A stretch of 64,000 nt of DNA, taken from positions 4,180,001 through 4,244,000 of the forward strand of contig NC_089735.1 of the NCBI RefSeq assembly GCF_035083965.1, written 5' to 3'. Source of the stretch: Branchiostoma lanceolatum. Lineage: Eukaryota; Chordata; Leptocardii; Amphioxiformes; Branchiostomatidae. The translations under genes were made by a program, and so were the position numbers. The notes under the pieces are model-generated. The model searched no databases. It was not told the DNA's origin and saw only the letters and a list, made by a program, of their open reading frames with translations. Positions 60,501 through 64,000 of the stretch are shown here, piece by piece. The stretch's first letter is position 1. Each line of letters starts with the position of its first letter.

Positions 60501-63500
60501 TACTACAGCAGTGAAGCAAGTGTATAAACATTACATTTCCACCAGATTAAACCTATATTACTTTGTGTCATTTGGAAGAAATCTGAGTCACATTTCTAGG
60601 GGATACTTACATATGGAACAGAACACATCCTCTGAATGTGCCTGACTTCCTTTGCCACCATTCGTAACTTCTCAAAGTTGATCTGGAAAAAAAAGGAAAC
60701 AGGTTATGTTAAAGGAATTTCTACACTCACTGGTGACGGCAATTTTGCATAATTGGTTTTTCTGATAATTATATTTCAAGAGTACACGGTGTACAATAGT
60801 ACATTTACCCTATAGGCTAGCCTATCAAAATATCTAGGTCCACGGTCAAAAATTAGGTGCAGAGATCCTACATTGTATTCAGGGTACATAAAAGTGCACA
60901 TGCACCCAGGATTTCGATTTTTGTAAAGCATACATAACCTTCTTGCAGAAAATACTGTAAATACAGAATCAGTTGCGGTGGTTTTATGTTCACGGTTTTT
61001 GCCGTAAGCTCTTCGCCGCGAGAATAATACCACCACAAATTTTTTTCGTCCTCCTACCCCCTTGTCTACTATTGTCTCAAATGCAAACTTAAAACCACTG
61101 CGAACACTTCATTTTTTCCCTACCGTGAAATAAAAACCATGCAAACCTAGATGCATTTACAGTATACATGTACTCACCAGTCCATCTACTTTGGAGTCAT
61201 TGCCGAGGTGGATGAAGGTGAGGTCCTTCTTGATGATGGGGAAGAGCGGAATGACTGGAGGATGGGCTGCTTCACTGTTCAACAAGTTTCTGTACTTTGA
61301 CATGTTTCTTGATGGATTTATCAAGTCTTCCAGATCCTGAAAAGGGACAAGAAATCCTTGAATGAAAAAAAACAACTGGCCATGCCACCACTGTTCAACA
61401 AGTTTCTGTACTTTGACATGTTTCTTGATGGATTTATCAAATCTTCCAGATCCTGAAAAGGAACAAGAAATACTTAAATAAAACAAAACTGGCCATGCCA
61501 CCACTAGATAATGGTGAGGATGAAATTGTACCAGAAGCTTGTTGTTATGACTCGTATAGAACTCGTCATGCCCTGTCCTCGCATCCTTCACAGCAAAGAG
61601 AGAGATATGCTTTTACAGACTATTACTACTAAGACAAACTTCACCCTATCTGGTACACAGAGCGATATTTTCTATGTACTGTTGTCATGTCCGACTCCTA
61701 TATCCATGTACATAGGTCAATTTCTCCATAAATCATTCGAAAAGCGAGACAGAATTACTCATACATGACTATATATTGTAACAAATACACTGGTTTCGAA
61801 AATATTTTGTACTTAGAATTGTAGGATAGATTAGCCTTGTACCATGTACGATTGTTGAGCAATAAAGTTCACTTCACTTCACTTCTAAAACCCCTTAACC
61901 CTCAAAAACCTGTCAAGCCTTGCAACAGCTCAGAGTGACTTGGTTGAACTGCTGGACGTACCTGAAACATCTTCTCGTACTTGCTGGGTAGTTTGTCCCA
62001 GGTTGACTTGAGTCTGGCTACAGAGCCGTGCCCAAGGCCACTGATAATTGCAAACATGGAGTTGAAGTTCTTAGACTCCTTGCAGTATCCTGGAATGCAG
62101 GAAACAACGGATAAACATTGACGAAGGTAAGACATACAGGTAATAAGATGGATCAAAAAGGCGTGCCTATCCTCAAACTCCAAAAAAAATGACTCAAGCA
62201 ACTGGATAAAATTTTGAAACAGACGTTTCAAACAGCATCAGCTATCTTTCGTCAGTGACTCAATGGGTAAACATGTTTCCCCAACTTCACATATCTATTT
62301 TTGTTTCGGCTCTCTTTGTGACTAGGCATCAATTTTCAGAGATGCCTTGGCTACATACATTAAAACAATACAACAATTGTATATAAAGGGCAGAAATATA
62401 AAAAAAATCAAACACCAAAATCGTTATCCATAATGATTATCATAGTTTGTCTATGTTAGGTCATAAGGTTTGAAAGTCAGGGGTCAAACCGCTCTCCTGC
62501 CCAGCACAACTTCCTTCACATACAGAAGACCTATCTAACAGGTCTTAAAATTATATGCCTGGCCAAGCTAAAACCTCCATGTTTATACTTTATGACCTCA
62601 AAGGTATGGACTACGTCGCAACATCATCTGTAGCAGTAGCATCTTGTGTAGTGGATGTTAAGTGGCTTGTAGCTCTTAAAACAGTAAGATATAACAGTTC
62701 TTTTCGGTTCTGAAATGGAGCTTGCCCTTGGTGCTGAATGACCTTTAAATCTGCAATTTGACTTGCCTGTCCTTGGTGCTGATTTGTCTTCGGACCACAT
62801 GCCATTCAGTACCAAATTTATAACCAACAAAGTTCTACTACTACAAGGAAAAGGATGTTCATCAGTTGCCCTGTGAAAACATGTATAATCTGTTCACTCC
62901 TTGTGTACCTGTCCTTGGTGCCGATTTGTCTTCGGACTATGTGCATACAGTACCAACTTTGCAAGCAACAAAGTTCTACTACACGTACTAAAGGAAAAGC
63001 TAGTTTATCTGGATTCAGTAGTTGCCAAGCTAAAACATGTACAAACTGTTCACTCCTTGTGTACCTCTCCTTGGTGCTGAATGATACTCACTTGCAATTT
63101 TGATGAACTGCTTGATGGTCTTCATCCTTTTCCAGAGGTTATCTTGACTGCAGATCTCGGTGATCACCCAGAACATTTCCTGGTTCACCAGCTAGCAAAG
63201 GACATTTGCATAGTTAACTAACTACTGTAAATGCAGAAATGTTCCCGGTGGTTTTATGTTCGTGGTTTTCATGGTAAGCTGTTTGTCGCGACCCACTGCA
63301 AACATTAAAACCACCGCGAACATTTTTTGCTGGTGTTTCTGTAGCACTACTATTGTTTCAAATGTGAACATAAAACCACCCCATACACTCCATTTTCTCC
63401 CTACTGCAAAGTTAAAACCATGTGAACTTAAATGCATACAATATGTCTTTTTTTTCTGCCATGAGTATCATAGATTTGTTTGCTTTTGCAGTGGTTTTAT

Positions 63501-64000
63501 CTTGTGGTAGGAGGAAAAAGGTTTTCTCAGTGTTCTAAACTGGCAGAGTTCCAAATTTGTAGCCAGCAAAGTTCCAATACTAAAGAAAAATGTAGTTTTC
63601 TATGAAAGGTTACCTCTGAGAAGGTTTCCAAGTTGACTGTGCCCCTTTTACTGTCGAGCTTGAACAGGTCCTCTACATACTCGGTGACATCTATTGAAGC
63701 GTAAACCTGTGAGGAAGGAAATGATGTTAGCAAAAATGATACATCACAGAGGTCTCACAGCATATAACTAAGTGTAGTAATCAAGCACCTAATGTCTTAT
63801 ATATCTAACTGTAACATGTTACAATCAGTGCAAAAAATATTAGTATGAAGACCTACAATAAACTTTGCTTTAGCTTGTCAAAGAATAAAACAACAATATA
63901 ACAGTACAAATAAAATTGGTGCAGAAACAAAATTATAGATGCCACAGGAATTGTTTGATAACAGGGATATCTGTAATGTACAAGATCATGTTGTAAACAG
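45546..64000 (-). CDS. rapgef2/6-like: Rap guanine nucleotide exchange factor, RAPGEF2/6 (PDZ-GEF) type, C-terminal 814 aa; 5' end outside window
   Basis: The exons in transcript order are 63706-63614, 63191-63092, 62089-61962, 61336-61178, 60682-60611, 58732-58550, 58060-57946, 57454-57302, 55217-55061, 54614-54520, 53182-53018, 49625-49395, 48860-48099 and 45577-45546 (TAG). All phases agree. Residues 1 to about 180 of this part form most of the RasGEF catalytic domain: [72 protein letters not shown]. Then come a conserved [12 protein letters not shown] helix, [12 protein letters not shown], Ser-rich NFDSISNCS, and a Pro-rich tail of about 250 residues in one 762-nt exon. The last residues are EEDEQVSAV, a class I PDZ ligand as in vertebrate RAPGEF2. 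It should load GTP onto Rap1/Rap2 at membranes and junctions. The cNBD, RasGEFN, PDZ and RA modules would be beyond the right edge. Confidence 0.92.
46251..46412. mobile_element. CTCCAAGCAG foldback element, copy 5
   Basis: ACTCTCCAAGCAGAGGTTAG at the left, with a decayed right end. The arms CTCCGGCAAGTTTTTGACG and complement. The flanks TTTGTCAGT (46242-46250) and TTTGTCTGT (46413-46421) match at 8 of 9. It lies in the last intron of the RAPGEF gene. Confidence 0.8.
46430..48095. other. Last intron of the RAPGEF gene, no further features seen
   Basis: Apart from the foldback at 46251 and a half element at 45780-45921 with GGTGTGGCC TIR, no exon or repeat boundary is clear here. Confidence 0.4.
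50053..50490. mobile_element. Long foldback element in the RAPGEF gene
   Basis: The inner arms (GGTTTCAGCTTCCAAAA to CGCGATTTAACGTTTA and complement) are about 120 bp. The outer parts (GACCAATCAAACC, CGCATTGAAACTCAGATTCG) also pair, with a short extra insertion on the right. Confidence 0.75.
51135..51257. mobile_element. CTCCAAGCAG foldback element, copy 6
   Basis: ATTTTCCAAGTAGAGGTTTT and GCTTGGAGAATAT ends. The arms GGTCGGGTGGGTAGTAGTGG and complement. Exact 9-bp duplication CCTAACCCA at 51126-51134 and 51258-51266. It is itself inside an element with AACTCGGCC... / GGCCGAGTT ends (about 51040-51320). Confidence 0.9.
51321..51560. mobile_element. CTCACTGG-family MITE, copy 3
   Basis: TCTCTCACTGGACC at the left, CAGTCCAGTGAGA at the right; interior GATATTCCCATTATCAAGTC. 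Confidence 0.7.
52285..52318 (-). ncRNA. Hammerhead-like core, family B
   Basis: The minus strand reads CTGACGA, then AGACAG - TGGATG - CTGTCT (6-bp helix), then GAAGCGTC (one change from GAAAC). It is followed by CTGACTGTTTCAAAA and ATCCAGTTGCTTGAG, shared with 62222-62255. Confidence 0.4.
54650..55052 (-). repeat. Dispersed repeat with a duplicated end
   Basis: 54650-54873 matches 31640-31935. Its right part (GATATTGCAA(T/C)GGATACGTAC to TTTTCATGGAGGTAACA) recurs at 54963-55052. It lies just beyond exon 55217-55061. Confidence 0.6.
56158..56495. mobile_element. CTCACTGG-family MITE, copy 4, split by a foldback element
   Basis: CATCTCACTGGTCCCATGGC at the left and GCCAAACCAGTGAGAT at the right. 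The element 56199-56326 is inserted within, and outside it the sequence matches the other copies. Confidence 0.75.
56199..56326. mobile_element. CTCCAAGCAG foldback element, copy 7, nested
   Basis: AATCTCCAAGCAGATCTATA and CTGCTTGGAGACTA. The arms AGACCGTATCAAACTGG and complement. Exact 9-bp duplication AACATCACT at 56190-56198 and 56327-56335. Confidence 0.9.
57560..57893 (-). mobile_element. tRNA-derived SINE (family S1), nearly complete
   Basis: The minus strand starts with the tRNA-like head (GTGTGGCGTAATGGTAGGG, B-box GGTTCGAATCC) and ends with GTTACGCCAAGAG and TGCAATAGTAAC. The body CACCTGAGTGAAGTG and GTAAAGTGCC matches the copies at 6838 and 12490. It lies between two RAPGEF exons, 53 bp from exon 58060-57946. 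Confidence 0.75.
59733..59942. mobile_element. Foldback-ended element
   Basis: GTAGTGGACAACCTC and GAGGTTGTCCACTAC ends; inner CACACTCATGCC / GGCATGAGTGTG. The short repeat AGGCACAGAGG lies outside on both sides. Confidence 0.6.
60298..60488. mobile_element. MITE with CAGTCAAACCTGC inverted ends
   Basis: CAGTCAAACCTGC at the left, GCAGGTTTGACTG at the right; inner GTGACCAC and GGTGGTCC motifs in both orientations. It lies in a RAPGEF intron. Confidence 0.7.
60955..61162. mobile_element. CTGTAAAT-type MITE, copy 2
   Basis: TA-CTGTAAATAC at the left, ATGCATTTACAG-TA at the right. Interior GCGGTGGTTTTATGTTC and CAAACTTAAAACCAC as at 13601 and 63225. It ends 16 bp from exon 61336-61178. Confidence 0.75.
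61389..61504 (-). pseudogene. Tandem partial copy of a RAPGEF RasGEF exon
   Basis: The 116-bp unit 61273-61388 (5' part of exon 61336-61178 plus upstream intron) is repeated at 61389-61504. The copy keeps the acceptor and 21 codons ([19 protein letters not shown] then NS), with one synonymous change (GAC to GAT), and then runs into intron sequence. It lacks the rest of the exon. Confidence 0.85.
62222..62255 (-). ncRNA. Hammerhead-like core, family B (intact GAAAC)
   Basis: The minus strand reads CTGACGA, AGATAGC - TGAT - GCTGTTT, GAAACGTCTG. The conserved core positions are all present. The same tail as 52285-52318 follows (TTTTATCCAGTTGCTTGAGT). Helix III and the cleavage site are not certain. 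Confidence 0.42.
63225..63440. mobile_element. CTGTAAAT-type MITE, copy 3
   Basis: CTGTAAATGCAGAAATG at the left, GTGGTTTTATGTTCGTGG, ACATAAAACCACC; decayed right end (AAATGCATACAA). It starts 34 bp from exon 63191-63092. Confidence 0.6.

Noticed and set aside
61157-61591. 144-codon continuous ORF across the duplicated RasGEF exon
   Set aside because: It reads through intron and the duplicate in a shifted frame; only residues from exon 61336-61178 match the family.

Overview
This is a eukaryotic, metazoan window: split genes with GT-AG introns, large introns, TATA boxes, AATAAA signals and dense non-autonomous transposons. The gene set (a LIV-1 zinc transporter of the ZIP4/ZIP12 clade, a RAPGEF2/6 exchange factor that keeps the vertebrate C-terminus, and LDLa-CUB secreted proteins) together with very abundant MITEs suggests an invertebrate deuterostome. 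A lancelet (Branchiostoma) is my best guess. The species is inferred, not proven.

Layout. (1) 1-20 kb: a cluster of four paralogous secreted proteins built as signal peptide, two LDLa modules and two CUB modules. Paralog 0 runs off the left edge on the minus strand (first exon only, 105-150). Paralog 1 is on plus (1083-5633, 337 aa). Paralogs 2 (12994-7462, 339 aa) and 3 (20005-15185, 332 aa) are in tandem on minus. All exon joins were checked for phase and give uninterrupted frames. (2) 20-28 kb: no gene, but a maze of nested foldback elements, a hAT-like insertion and a tRNA-derived SINE. (3) 28-39.8 kb: a complete 12-exon SLC39 zinc importer on plus (710 aa), with a GC-AG intron inside its metal-site motif. 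(4) 39.8-43.6 kb: nested AT-rich repeats. (5) 43.6-64 kb: the 3' half of a RAPGEF2/6 gene on minus: 14 exons, 814 codons, from the RasGEF catalytic domain to a PDZ-binding tail, continuing past the right edge.

The three gene groups have no obvious joint function; they look like ordinary neighbours. The most unusual content is mobile DNA. One loose family of foldback elements has near-perfect inverted arms and 9-bp target duplications; many members share the end CTCCAAGCAG while their interiors differ completely. One related insertion duplicated the splice donor of a CUB exon. Several other repeats carry hammerhead-ribozyme-like cores (CTGANGA, stem, GAAAC). The LDLa-CUB genes show mosaic divergence: CUB exons are identical or nearly so between paralogs 2 and 3, whereas LDLa exons have diverged.
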